Shown here piece by piece: positions 1 through 10,404 of a stretch of DNA of 64,000 nucleotides (the stretch's first letter is position 1; every line of letters starts with the position of its first letter). Location: assembly GCF_029784155.1 (NCBI RefSeq), contig NC_073692.1, positions 331,967,920-332,031,919 on the forward strand. Direction: 5' to 3'. Origin of the DNA: Uranotaenia lowii. Its lineage: Eukaryota > Arthropoda > Insecta > Diptera > Culicidae. Position numbers and translations under genes: made by a program. The notes under the pieces were generated by a model. That model ran no database searches. It was not told the origin of the DNA and worked only from the letters and a program-made list of their open reading frames with translations.

Positions 1-2561
1 ACAAAGTACTGTCAAAATGTTGCAGATCCGACAACTAGGAGCGCTATGGTTTAATAAACAGTGCGTCCAGATTTAGGGTGATCCATGCTTTACTACTATT
101 AGGTAAAATTGGGTAAACGAATTTTCAGATATAGAATTGTGTTCTTATTGTGTTAAAAACAAAAACTAATTAATCATGAATTAGTTTATAGGTAGCAATT
201 CGACCAGACTGAACTGAACATGTTAGATGTCGTTGGAATGCTCAACTACACATAAAAACTTATAAATGTGAGTGGTGAAATTTTTTTAAAGCCAAATATT
301 TAATGTGATTTTTCTTTTTTTTTTTCTCTTAAATTTGCTTTTGAAATGAAAGATTCAACGCAGGTTCCAGTGGTAAAAGAGAGTTATCGTTTATCTGCTA
401 TCTTAGTTAAGTCCTCACATATAGCTCATTATACTCTAGCGATTGTTAGTGGGAAATTTTTTTGCGACTTACATGTGTGCTCTCTTCCGTGTGATACGCC
501 CACTTCCGGTGCACCCGCTGGAGTGCTTGGCTTTCTCCGGGAGACAAATGTGCCAAAGAGCCGGGAAAGTCCTCGTCTGCTTCGGGCCCATGCTTTGCTG
601 ATGCTCCTGGAATTCTCAAAGCTCACTGAATCTCTCACTCGCCGCGTGGAATCCTCCCACACGTTTTTTTTTCTTTTTTTTTATTTTTCCCGCAATTTGG
701 AGGAGGCCGACTTGAAATCGGTTGTCTTGCTGCCAATTTTCTTGTCGGGTTCATATTCCGACACACGGTCATGGTTCTTTGACCAATGTTACTGGACTGT
801 GATTCGCATTAACCGTATTTACACACATTTGATCTAAGTAAAGCTACACAACACTACCATAAGAGAGGAGTTTCTTGTGAGCTGAGCGAAGCCAATCGTT
901 TCAATTGCAGCGACATTGTATGTAACGCCTGGCTACGGTGACTCCCCAGTGCTACTATCCCCATCGCAATAACGCTGCTCTGAATGACAGGTTAGCTTTC
1001 AGGACACTGAGTGGCGGCAATCCCAAGCAAGGTTGCCAGGCCCTCCCCAAATTCTGACGAACTGCATGGCGAAGTTCTCAGATTCCGTATAGCTTACGCT
1101 GGTCCCACGCAAGGCCGTTGTCTCCTTCATGAACGCCTATTTCTTCGTGTTCGTAGGTGTAATAGCGACGAATTAGCATCAGCTGTGTTCCATTGAGTTG
1201 TGTTACCATTTGAGTCGTTACCCTATGCCACTCACGAAGAGTACTCATTTTGTTAGGTAAACGCCTAGATGTTATGTGTTTTATGTAGCATCGGTTTTTA
1301 TGTCGCATTATAAAAAAAATTGAAAGGGAACTCCTAACGGTCACATCAAATTTAAAAACACATTCCACAAAACACTTACCACAAAATATACACAAAACGG
1401 GAATAAAGGGATATGGGCTAGAGAGAGACAGCACGCTACAGGGAGAATGATAAGGATAAGGGGCAATCACTATTGAAAATGTAAAAAAGGGGCTACGGAA
1501 ATTGGCTACCGGGAAATACAGGGTCTTTTCCAATTTGACTTCCGTACAAGCCACATCGGACAGTGGAAAAGTTATCTGCTCAAATAGTTTTTGAGAGATC
1601 AGGTAATCGATTTTATTCCCGGTAGCGCGCCAATTCGCTAATTCCTTTCGGTTCCAGAACCCATTTTTACTAGGCGAAAATTGCCCAGGTCCGTCGCAAG
1701 GCAGCATCATCGATATCGTCGCCCAATACGCCCGACCGCCATCGTCAACTAGCACCAATCCCGGAAATAGCCCAGTTCGACACTTTCTGGTGCTTTCCGG
1801 AGATTGACCGGCGAGTGAAAGGGTGTGCGACAATTGCCAGCGACTAGCGATATCCGCTCGGCGAGCAGCAGCAGCGCTCAGCCGAAACGAGCCCTGTTAA
1901 GGTTTCCCGAGGTCCATAACCGCAAATTAGGCACCTCCATTGATCTCGTGCACAACGTGCAAACCCAGAACCCCGAGGTATTCCGCAGCAGCAGAGTTCC
2001 AGTTGGCCGGCCACCCCACTCACTACTCTAAACACAGAGACACGAATGTAAGTAGGAGTAAGTAAAAAATTTAAAGTTAACGACCGGCATGAAGCATGAG
2101 GCCGCATGAGGCACAGCCTCACCAGAATCCCCGTGGCTTGACCAGGGATTCGAGGGCTATTGTAGCAGGCCCTTCTGGTCAGCTAATAATAGTTGTTCGA
2201 ATGGGAGAATTCTGCATGATTTCTCCGAATTGCTGGGCGAGGTTTTCAAAGATGACGCTGGTCCATCAGCCTTCTCCATTTCGTGTTTTCTGCTTAATTT
2301 GAGCTTATGGTTAGCACGTATGCGAACTGCACAAACATGAGTTCTCAATTCGCAGATTGAGAATGTTGAATTGCATCGTCGACTGTTGAGCTCTCCCGCA
2401 ACAACAATAACGTCTTCCCAGTAATCATGAATCGGCATAGAGGTAACTCAAATCGACAGAGGGATCGTATCGATCTCTCTAGCGATTTTGCATCATCTAA
2501 TCGGCAGAGAGGAACACACTATACGCGTGCCTTGGGTGAGTGCCACGAAATAATCTAAGAC
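1..2561. other. No recognised gene
   Basis: Contains several open frames, including a 251-codon minus-strand one (1078-1833) and a 163-codon plus-strand one (346-837). None has a recognisable domain, and both run through homopolymer or mixed sequence. The block 1640-2030 is less AT-rich and has CAG-type triplets near 1866. It could hold untranslated exon or promoter sequence but shows no proof of it. Confidence 0.35.
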
Positions 2562-2566
2562 ACGCC

Positions 2567-2792
2567 TGTAGTGAATTTAGAGTTGAATTTAATCACCCAA
2601 ATTTAGATGCGCTACAAACAACCGTCCGAGTTGAAAGTCGTTAGCAGAATCACGTTAATTTTTTTCATTTTCTTGTCATCAAGAGAGGCGAGCGTTTCTC
2701 TCTTTCGTTCAAACGCTTATTTTCATTTACGTTATTATGGGTAATATCAGGAATTGCAATAGGTTTGTTCATTTCATACATTATTCCCTACA
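2567..2792. repeat. Left LTR of the 714-bp element
   Basis: 226 bp, TGTAGTGAATTT...ATTCCCTACA. It differs from the right copy by one T/C change, one C/T change and one T-run length change. Confidence 0.78.
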
Positions 2793-3055
2793 TTAAAAAT
2801 GCTTTTAAATTTTGAAACTTGTTTTCATGAAAACAATCGTACATGCATCATTTGTTGTTGAAACCTACTGTTAATTTTTGTATTTTTTTTCTAACAAGTC
2901 TCCATGCCAGATGTGGATTTTCTTCGACGATTTTCAAAATATTCGAGTTTTTCATGAAGTACGAGTAGAGAGCTAGGCCGATGGATGATCTTTTAATCGA
3001 TCTTCATTGTATGGAATTTCTTGGGCTATAATTTTCAAACAAGGATACAAAGCTG

Positions 3056-3280
3056 TGTAGTGAATTTAGAGTTGAATTTAATCACCCAAATTTAGACGCG
3101 CTACAAACAACCGTCCGAGTTGAAAGTCGTTAGCAGAATTACGTTAATTTTTTCATTTTCTTGTCATCAAGAGAGGCGAGCGTTTCTCTCTTTCGTTCAA
3201 ACGCTTATTTTCATTTACGTTATTATGGGTAATATCAGGAATTGCAATAGGTTTGTTCATTTCATACATTATTCCCTACA
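3056..3280. repeat. Right LTR of the 714-bp element
   Basis: 225 bp, nearly identical to 2567-2792. It is followed directly by ACGCC, the same five bases that precede the left copy. Confidence 0.78.
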
Positions 3281-3285
3281 ACGCC

Positions 3286-4105
3286 CTCCAGTGAAACACA
3301 CGAACACAATCCGAATCGTATGCTTCCCTTCGAGACGCATGTTTGCCTGCCTGAGAAGTCGACTGCTACGATTGAAAGCACACATATAAAATAATTACGG
3401 GGATAGAATGCGAGCACACCGTACGAGTGTACGATTTGAACTGGTTTCGCATGTACGCATTCGTATTCGTTGCCTCTAGGTATCTCGGCAGGACGAACCG
3501 AATGAGAATTTGCGCTCTTGGAGTGTCGCCTAAATTAACCGTTTTACTCTAAGTTCTGTGACTCAACTCTCAATTTTTTGCATGCTCTGTCGATTTCTGA
3601 GAGGACGCGCTTACTGGGTTCCAGCCATCGGAATTTGCTAATCGCGGCGTAGCTGAAAACGTTAGATTAAATTTTGTTGGGAATATCTCCATCCAATCTC
3701 GATCCCTGGCATGAGTCGTCGTTCAGCTTAGATCTGGAGTCGGCAATGAAGTAAGGCTGGCAACTGACCGTCGTCCAAACAACCTTCCCCAAAGTGCCCT
3801 AATACCCCTCCAGCATTTTGATGCGAATCCACGCATGCTGACCGCAGCGTAGCACAACACCACAAGAGTAACCCTATCGATGATCAACTACATCCAGGCT
3901 CCGCTCTTGGCTAAACCGTTTGAACAAAGAAGGCAAAAGAAGAATTTTAAATTTGTTCTGGCCTTATTGATTTCTGCTCATTCGCATACCAGAAGTGCAG
4001 CCGTACTTACAGACGAGGCGTAGAATTAGCACCTTAACTGATTAAGAAGCTTTAATCGCTCACGTTCACTCGTTTAATCGATTGCTTCCAGCAGAAGACA
4101 AGACG
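3286..4105. other. No recognised gene
   Basis: Unique-looking intergenic or intronic DNA. The short open frames here match nothing recognisable, and no repeat structure was seen. Confidence 0.3.
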
Positions 4106-4108
4106 TAT

Positions 4109-4273
4109 AGCCTAGTCCACACTAGGAGACGGTTCGTCTCGAGACGGTCTCAGCGTCTCCCATTTTCTTCGGGAGACACTGAGACCGTCTCAGGTTTCCA
4201 ACAACAACAACAGACAACAAAGTTCGTCTCATAACAAAAATCGCAGTTCATGTTGCCTAGTGTGGACTAGGCT
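4109..4273. mobile_element. 165-bp MITE with perfect 18-bp TIRs
   Basis: The ends are perfect inverted repeats (AGCCTAGTCCACACTAGG and its complement). The same three bases, TAT, lie outside both ends (4106-4108 and 4274-4276), suggesting a 3-bp target duplication as in PIF/Harbinger elements. Internally there is a second palindrome around GAGACGGTCTCAGCGTCTCC and its complement. It has no coding capacity. Confidence 0.72.
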
Positions 4274-4276
4274 TAT

Positions 4277-5527
4277 GTCACCTTTCTTATTTTGTGGCAA
4301 AAGGCGTCCATCATCGGAATGACAATCGCACTGTGGCAAGCAGATGATAACAATGTAATTTTTTCTATCAACACTTCATCGCCTTGAATAGCGCTTGCAG
4401 CCGCTTCAATAACAGGCAGAAGACGAACCGCTAAACGACGCACACAGCTTCCCATTGTTAATAAAAGCGAACCGAGAAAAAACTGTAGAAAAAAAAAACA
4501 ATTAAATAAATTCGCTCATCTCTCATCGAATTGGTTTCGCAAAAAAAGAAGTTTAGCGCCTTCACCGCCGACCGTTCTAATTACAGAAGTATCTCTGAAA
4601 AAATTACTGTGCGATCACAAACGGACAAATTCTAACCTGTACATGACCACTGAGAAGCTTTCGAAAAACTGAGAAACAGTTCTGCTTTGGTTCTGGTGTC
4701 ATAATTTAACAACATTCATTTATGAGTTCCATCTGCTTGCTAAAAACTGAACAAATTTCTCACGCTCAATTGTAGGTAGTAAAAACAGAAACATTCTCTA
4801 GAAATGCAACAGACAAAAGCAAAATTACCCATCAGCAGAAAATCTTGAGACAAAAAGTTCGTCCGTAGATATGTATGTGTTAAAACATACGAGATGTTGA
4901 AGTGCGATAATTCATGCAAGATAACACTCGCACTGGAGATCCATAGAAAGAGCATACTCAATGCTCATAGAGATTGTGCAGTTTGGAACTGCGTGAGATG
5001 TCAAGGCGGTGTCTCTTTGCGACAGCATCTCATCTTCATACCAACAACATTCCATCTACGAATGGCGCTTTGTTATAGTACGATTCTACTGATAAATGTA
5101 CCAGCTCGCGTGTCGCCTTTCTCTGCGTGCCACGCCATGCCACGAGGTGGCTTAATAGATTTGAATGACCGCGCGATCCAGGTTAAGTGAGCGAGCATTA
5201 CGCAAATGAGCTTGCAAATAGCCAGCTCGAGCTCGTCTAAAAGATTTCCCTTCTTTGTTCAGATCATAGATCGTTTGTTGGGGAACTCTATTTGTCAAGA
5301 TGTTACATAAACTGTTGACTCATTAGCATTGGAAAGAAATTGACTGTCTCAGATTCAGTTGAAAATCTTTTTTTTTATCTCTAGTAGAATTGACTCTAAA
5401 GAGGCCCAAGAAAGTACTAACTTATTGAAACGACGATAACAAAGATTTGGGTATCAAAACTATAAATATTTGAATTGATAATAATATCATCGAGATGGGT
5501 GTGAGTAATGATTTTGAAATGCTGCTC
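4277..5527. other. No recognised gene
   Basis: AT-rich sequence with short unrelated open frames. No domain, splice-linked frame or repeat recognised. Confidence 0.3.
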
Positions 5528-5682
5528 CACTTAACGTTTTTACTAACGGAAAAAGAAATTAAATGTACCTTTAATGTGGACCGGTTTCGACATCGTCCTG
5601 TAGATGGACAATATCGAGCCCGAAACCGGTCGACAAAAAAGGTGAATTTAGTTCCTTTTTCCGTTAGTAAAAACGTTAAGTG
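5528..5682. mobile_element. 155-bp foldback element (near-perfect hairpin)
   Basis: The left arm (CACTTAACGTTTTTACTAAC...) is mirrored by the right arm (...GTTAGTAAAAACGTTAAGTG), and the inner parts also pair (GACCGGTTTCGA with TCGAGCCCGAAACCGGTC), leaving a short centre around 5600. Nearly the whole unit would fold into one hairpin. No coding frame. A target duplication is not evident. Confidence 0.68.
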
Positions 5683-6143
5683 TCGTGTCCTGTAATACGT
5701 CGTGTGTTAATGGTGAAATAAGATAATTGTGATGCAATTAGTAAAAAGGGCGTAAAATCAAATGCGTGAAACGACGAAGATTTCGTTGAAATTACCATAG
5801 CTAAGTATACTCCTTTACACTTAATACTTCTTCATCCTTTACATTTTAATGATAAGGCCCGTTTTGTATTTGAACAATGAATTGGAATCGACAATTTTTT
5901 TCATTTTCTGGCATTTAAAAACCTAAATCCTAAACATCCAATAATAAATTTCCTTCATTATTGAACAAAATTGACATAATTTTGCTTGAAGCGAAAGAAT
6001 ATATTGAATAAAAAACATTTAATTGTATTTATCAAGAAACAGCGTTGGAAAATAAACTCTCATTCATTTTTTGTTTTTTTCTGGCTTAGATTTCTTCGCA
6101 ATTCTTAATATGATATCACATCAGGCTTATTCCTTATAGGGGC

Positions 6144-6839
6144 CAGGGTTGCTAGCGAACCGGGAATACCGGGAAAAACTTTGGAAATTCATCTCATCAA
6201 CGGGAAACCGGGAATTTCCAAACATCACCGGAAAAATTGTCGTATTAGGAAATTTTTCACAGAATTTCAAAACCATTTTTGAATTAATTTCTAAATTTAA
6301 TAGTAATTTTTGGCAGTCTCGATATATAAACATTTACATGAGGTAACACTTATTTTGGTTCACGAGTAACAAACCAAGTTTTAATCGTTTTCTTAACTCA
6401 TTGCGGTCCAAATACAAGATATCTCGTTTTTTCGCTCTCCGCAAGTTAGCTACACTAACAAGCATATTGCAAATGTTCTAAATTTCATAACGAAACGTTA
6501 ATCGACGAAACTAAACACAAAACGTTTGGTATCTTAATGATACTCCTCAATGTGTTACAGTTTTCGGCGTCAAATGATTCAGTATTCTATATACATACAT
6601 CATTAAATTATTTCATGCCAAACCAAATATTTTGGTAGATATAGACTTTTTAAGCAGGGTTACATATTTCTGACGAAATTAATATCTTTTTCGCTAGAAA
6701 CATTTATTTTTTTTTTTATTCATCTGAATTTTAAATTCAAAAACGTGTATAATAAATACCAAGGAAATTATAATTTTTAACCGGGAAAAAACCGGGAAAA
6801 ACTTTGGAATTTCAAAACGAAAAATCGCTAGCAACCCTG
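6144..6839. mobile_element. TIR element, CAGGGTTGCTAGCGA family, copy 1
   Basis: A 696-bp unit bounded by CAGGGTTGCTAGCGA and its complement. Just inside both ends lie repeated CCGGGAAAA words (for example at 6158-6175 and 6780-6805) next to ACTTTGGAA. The terminal CAGGG resembles hAT ends. No matching target duplication is visible at this copy. It is non-coding. It lies in the opposite orientation to the copy at 45912-47541. Confidence 0.7.
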
Positions 6840-8078
6840 TATTACGTAACGCAATTTTTCAAGCATTTTTGACCCCCTCCCCCCCCTACGTAACACATTC
6901 GTCTCAGAATTTCTAAATAAAATCCGCAAAGCGTAATAAGCTGCTTGAAAAAAAAAGCTTGAAAATAATGGAATCCCTTGAAGTGAGTAGGAATTTCACA
7001 GGAAACTCACGAACTTAGGAGCTTAGTGGCCACATTACTTACCAAGGTGATTTCCAGGCCACATTACCTTTACCCTAAAATATGCAGCGTGAGATTTGTG
7101 GAGGGATGGCGTAAAGCTGGTCTCCGTAAAACGAATCATCACATGTGCTGCACTTCCTTTCCCTCTATCGACTATACGGACTTGGCCGGCGTCGCTATTG
7201 GTCCATATTAAAGAATGAGATTCGCAAATCTCTACAGTGAGGTTGAGTTACTTATTCCCCGCATCTTTCATTTGGTTCATTGTGCAATGTTGATTATCTC
7301 GAACCAATCACGGAGTGCAACCATTATGCCATTGGTCAGTTGGAGCCGCAGGTGGACCGTAGTTGATAGCAAGCTCAAGCTCAAATTCATAAGTTTTTAC
7401 GCTTATTACAACCAGTAAAATGAGTTAAAAGTGGAGTTTGCAAAGCAGAGGTGACAACACGGCAATATTCATATAAACTCAACGAATGTGTACAACTAGG
7501 CACTTCCAAATTTTGCCACAATGAACAAACAAAATTTATTAGAGTTTAATTGAAAAACATGTCGATTATTGAAGTGACACTGGGAACTTAAAATGCAATT
7601 TCATATAAATACAATATGCCCGGATATTTAGTGTTGCCAAAATCGATCTTAGATAAACAAAGAGATGATATGTGAAGAAAAGTTTTTCAAATTAAAATAC
7701 CCCTCCGCTCATTTTCTAAGAAAAAACGTCTCCCCGCTAGCAGACCAAATATTTTGCGCCTGATTTGACCACCGTATTATATTTATTTTACCGATTTTCC
7801 CCAAATTTTTGGACAATGAGCTTATTCAGTTGACGCTATTGTAACAGGAGGTTTCTCATGGTCGTCGCCACAAATAAAAAAAATCCAAAACATTGGTTCA
7901 AATTTTACAATTGGCCACTTTTATTTTCACCCACCCAAGCTCCCGACTATCATGGTGAGTTTTGTTTTGCAGTGTATTTTTCACTTACGGTTCTTGTCCG
8001 ACTGGCACCTTACTGGGAACCATGCATGGTCCCACTGTCTGCCTCGTAGTTGCCTCCGAAACACTCGACGGCCAGGCC
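6840..8078. other. No recognised gene
   Basis: Begins with a stretch resembling many TE-derived sequences (ACGTAACGC... CCCCCTCCCCCCC... TACGTAACAC at 6844-6896). The rest is plain AT-rich DNA with no gene recognised. Confidence 0.3.
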
Positions 8079-8250
8079 ATGCTGCTGCTGGAGTTGTTGT
8101 TGTTCTGCTGCAGGCGTTGTTGTTGTTCTGCTGCTGGTGCAGAACTTCCCAAGCAGCCGGGGTGTGGCTGGTGTTGTACCGATGGTCCGGATGTTGTTGT
8201 CGTTCTGCTGCTGGTGTTGTTGTTGTTCTGCTTCTGGTGCAGCACGGAGC
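8079..8250. repeat. GTT/CTG-rich low-complexity tandem tract
   Basis: Imperfect repeats of GTTGTTGTTCTGCTGCTGGTG. They open frames on both strands coding for poly-Gln/Asn (minus, 7985-8620) or Cys/Val/Leu runs (plus). The frames arise from the repeat and are not convincing genes. Confidence 0.65.
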
Positions 8251-8789
8251 AGTCGGAGGTGTGACTTGCATCGCACCGATGGAGACGCACGACATTGCCG
8301 TGCCGGATGTTGTTGCTGGAACTATTGATTTCTATGGGCCGACGTCTCACGGCACTGTACTGGCTCCGAAGTCGGCGATGATGGAGTGACCATCTGTGCC
8401 ACGATCGCCGCTTCTGTCCTCCGTGGGGATGTGGAGCAGAAGCCCCGAAACCTTTTTTCGGCAGGCCCAAAGGCCTCCGCACTCGACCGAGCACCGCGAA
8501 CTTTTTCCTCCAATTTCTTTTCCAAAACTCACCTCCCGAAATATTGATGACAGTGCTTTTTTTTTCGGGAACTATGGGCTGTCTGGTTTTTTCAAAAATA
8601 AGTTCGATACAGTGGGCCAAATCTGATCGAACAAGTTGGTTTATTTTTGATTAGGGTTGGGTTTTTTAATTGCATTTTTGCTCAAATCACACCATAATAA
8701 AAGCTTTAAAAATCAACTGTAACACTATCTCATAAATCACTTGAAAGATTTTCAAAAAAAAAAAATTAATATAAAGCTTGCTTCATTTA

Positions 8790-9029
8790 AAGGGTGTCCA
8801 CGATGAAATTACCACACACAAAATTGATTCGCAAAATTCGAGTTTTCATGCGATTGCCATCAAATTTTCAGGGATTGAAGAATGACTATTAAACTTCATT
8901 TTACCATTTTTCTCGTATTTTATTCCCAGTTCATACGCAAATGCCAGCACATTGGTCTTAACCCCGGCCATAAGATTCTGCACAACTTGTGAATCAACCG
9001 TTTTTTGCATGTAAACTAGAGTGCCCCAA
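8790..9029 (-). pseudogene. Tc1/mariner transposase C-terminal remnant
   Basis: The left end, AAGGGTGTCCACG after a TA, resembles the AAGGGTGATACGG ends of the DD37E copies. The minus strand reads TVDSQVVQNLMAGVKTNV, clearly related to the KVAVRNLMAGVKRKA end of the DD37E transposase at 17.1 kb. The frame continues on the far side of the LTR-flanked insertion at 9035-10350, reading NWVIWGTLVYMQK once a single ATGAC is counted. The more N-terminal transposase was not found beyond 10404, where a TIR element begins. Confidence 0.7.
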
Positions 9030-9034
9030 ATGAC

Positions 9035-10350
9035 TGTAGTATCTTCAACCTCCTGCTTCGGCGATCGAACTAATAATAATCCTAAGTTGACAGAAGATAA
9101 ACTGTATTGAAATACATGTCTACTTGGATACTACATTATCTCCCTTTTTCCATTAGTTTTAGAATAAATATTCAGAAAACAAATGTTTTTTCATTTATTT
9201 TCTATCACCCATTTTTTTTATTCAAACATCCGTTATTTTGTTATACATTGTCAATCTCATCGGCCAACGTCTCGTAAAGACAGAAAAAGCCAAACTATGT
9301 TTTCCCACAATTTTTCCAGCCTGCATCTTGTTTAACATTTGTGTAGTTCAGTTTATTAAAAAAAACATAAACACTAGTGGGAAAGTTCAAAATTGCTCTC
9401 AGACGTATGATTCTTTCAAACAGAGCTGAATTTTTAGCAACAATCAAATGAACCTTCTGTAGCGGTTTAAGTGGTGAATCCAACAATAATAAACATCGAG
9501 CATTAACATGATTAACACTTCCATTATCATTTCTAGTTTTTATTACTTGTGGGAAGTAGGTGTTTTATCCCTATCCAAAAGATGGAGCGACATCTATGTT
9601 TATGGTTCTCGGAATCCAAAATAACGAGAATTGGATTCAGCAATACTTCTTAATTAAAAATGGGTTTCGAATATCAAGCTTCCTTTCCTCAATCATGTCA
9701 TTTTTACACTCGACTGCAAGGTAAAAAAAAAACCATACTTTGGTCAGGCAAAAGCTCACACATTTCGAGAACCGTGTACTGATTTGCCCCCAGCCAAGGA
9801 TTTATTCTCGACTGCATGGACACATTGAATGTTTCCACACTTTGGGCAACTGTTCCGAGAATTCCCGTTTTACCGGGTCTCGGCAACTATTCCCACGATT
9901 CGAGAACCCTGCACTGTGTCTGAGGAACCTCCAGCCAGGATTTATCGCTCGACTGCATGGTATTAAAAATAGCCATACTTTGGGCAACTATTCCGAAATT
10001 CCCAGTTTCCTAAGTTTCAGCAATAGATCCCACAATTCAAGGACCCGTGCTGTGTCTGAGGCATTTCCGGCACCACTAGCCAGAACACAACATTTCATCA
10101 AACATTGAAAATTTCTAAGAAAGGAATACTGAATACTTCTTCAAAAGAAATAAAACAAACTCACCATTCGCCAAGCCCTTTCCAATACCTTAATCTTCCG
10201 ATGCTTCCTGGTGAATCTTCAAGCGTTGAAAACCATTTGAAAACAGATTTTCAGTATCTTCAACCTCCAGCTTCGGCGATCGAACTAATAATAATCCTAA
10301 GTTGACAGAAGATAAACTGTATTGAAATACATGTCTACTTGGATACTACA
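9035..10350. mobile_element. Short-LTR element (TRIM-like), 1.3 kb, with internal tandem repeats
   Basis: Near-identical ~100-bp direct repeats lie at 9035-9135 and about 10251-10350, ending GGATACTACA. The left copy begins TGTAGTATC, giving inverted TGTAGTATC/GATACTACA ends; the right copy has a damaged start. The target duplication is ATGAC (9030-9034 and 10351-10355). The insertion interrupts a mariner transposase frame that reads straight through once the element and one ATGAC are removed, which independently proves the boundaries. The interior has no pol or gag, only a 3-unit tandem repeat (9711-10087). No clear primer-binding site. Confidence 0.75.
9711..10087. repeat. Three-unit tandem repeat inside the 1.3-kb element
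   Basis: Units of about 98, 141 and 138 bp start at 9711, 9809 and 9950 with CGACTGCA. They share ACTTTGGGCAACTRTTCCGA, GATTCGAGAACC and CCAGCCAGGATTTAT. The frames in it are not gene-like. Confidence 0.7.
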
Positions 10351-10404
10351 ATGACCCAATTTTTGAAAATTCTATCTGAAGCAAGCCTTATAACCATTAC
10401 ATTA

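Larger units (their letters stand above)
2567..3280. mobile_element. Miniature LTR-flanked element (TRIM-like), 714 bp
   Basis: Two direct repeats (2567-2792, 226 bp; 3056-3280, 225 bp) differ at only about three positions. Each starts TGTAG and ends CTACA, the TG...CA ends of LTRs. The whole unit is bounded by the 5-bp duplication ACGCC (2562-2566 and 3281-3285). The internal part is only 263 bp and has no coding capacity. These are marks of a terminal-repeat retrotransposon in miniature. No convincing primer-binding site follows the left LTR (TTAAAAATGC) and no clear polypurine tract precedes the right one, so the family is not assigned. Near-identical LTRs indicate a young insertion. Confidence 0.78.

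Noticed and set aside
346..837. 163-codon plus-strand open frame
   Set aside because: The middle runs through T-rich homopolymers coding for Phe runs and no family similarity is seen.
1078..1833. 251-codon minus-strand open frame
   Set aside because: No recognisable domain, no splice or promoter context, and biased low-complexity parts. Probably chance in this long window.
7952..8620. Overlapping open frames on both strands with poly-Gln/Asn or Cys/Val runs
   Set aside because: All arise from the GTT/CTG repeat; stop-free frames are expected in such repeats.
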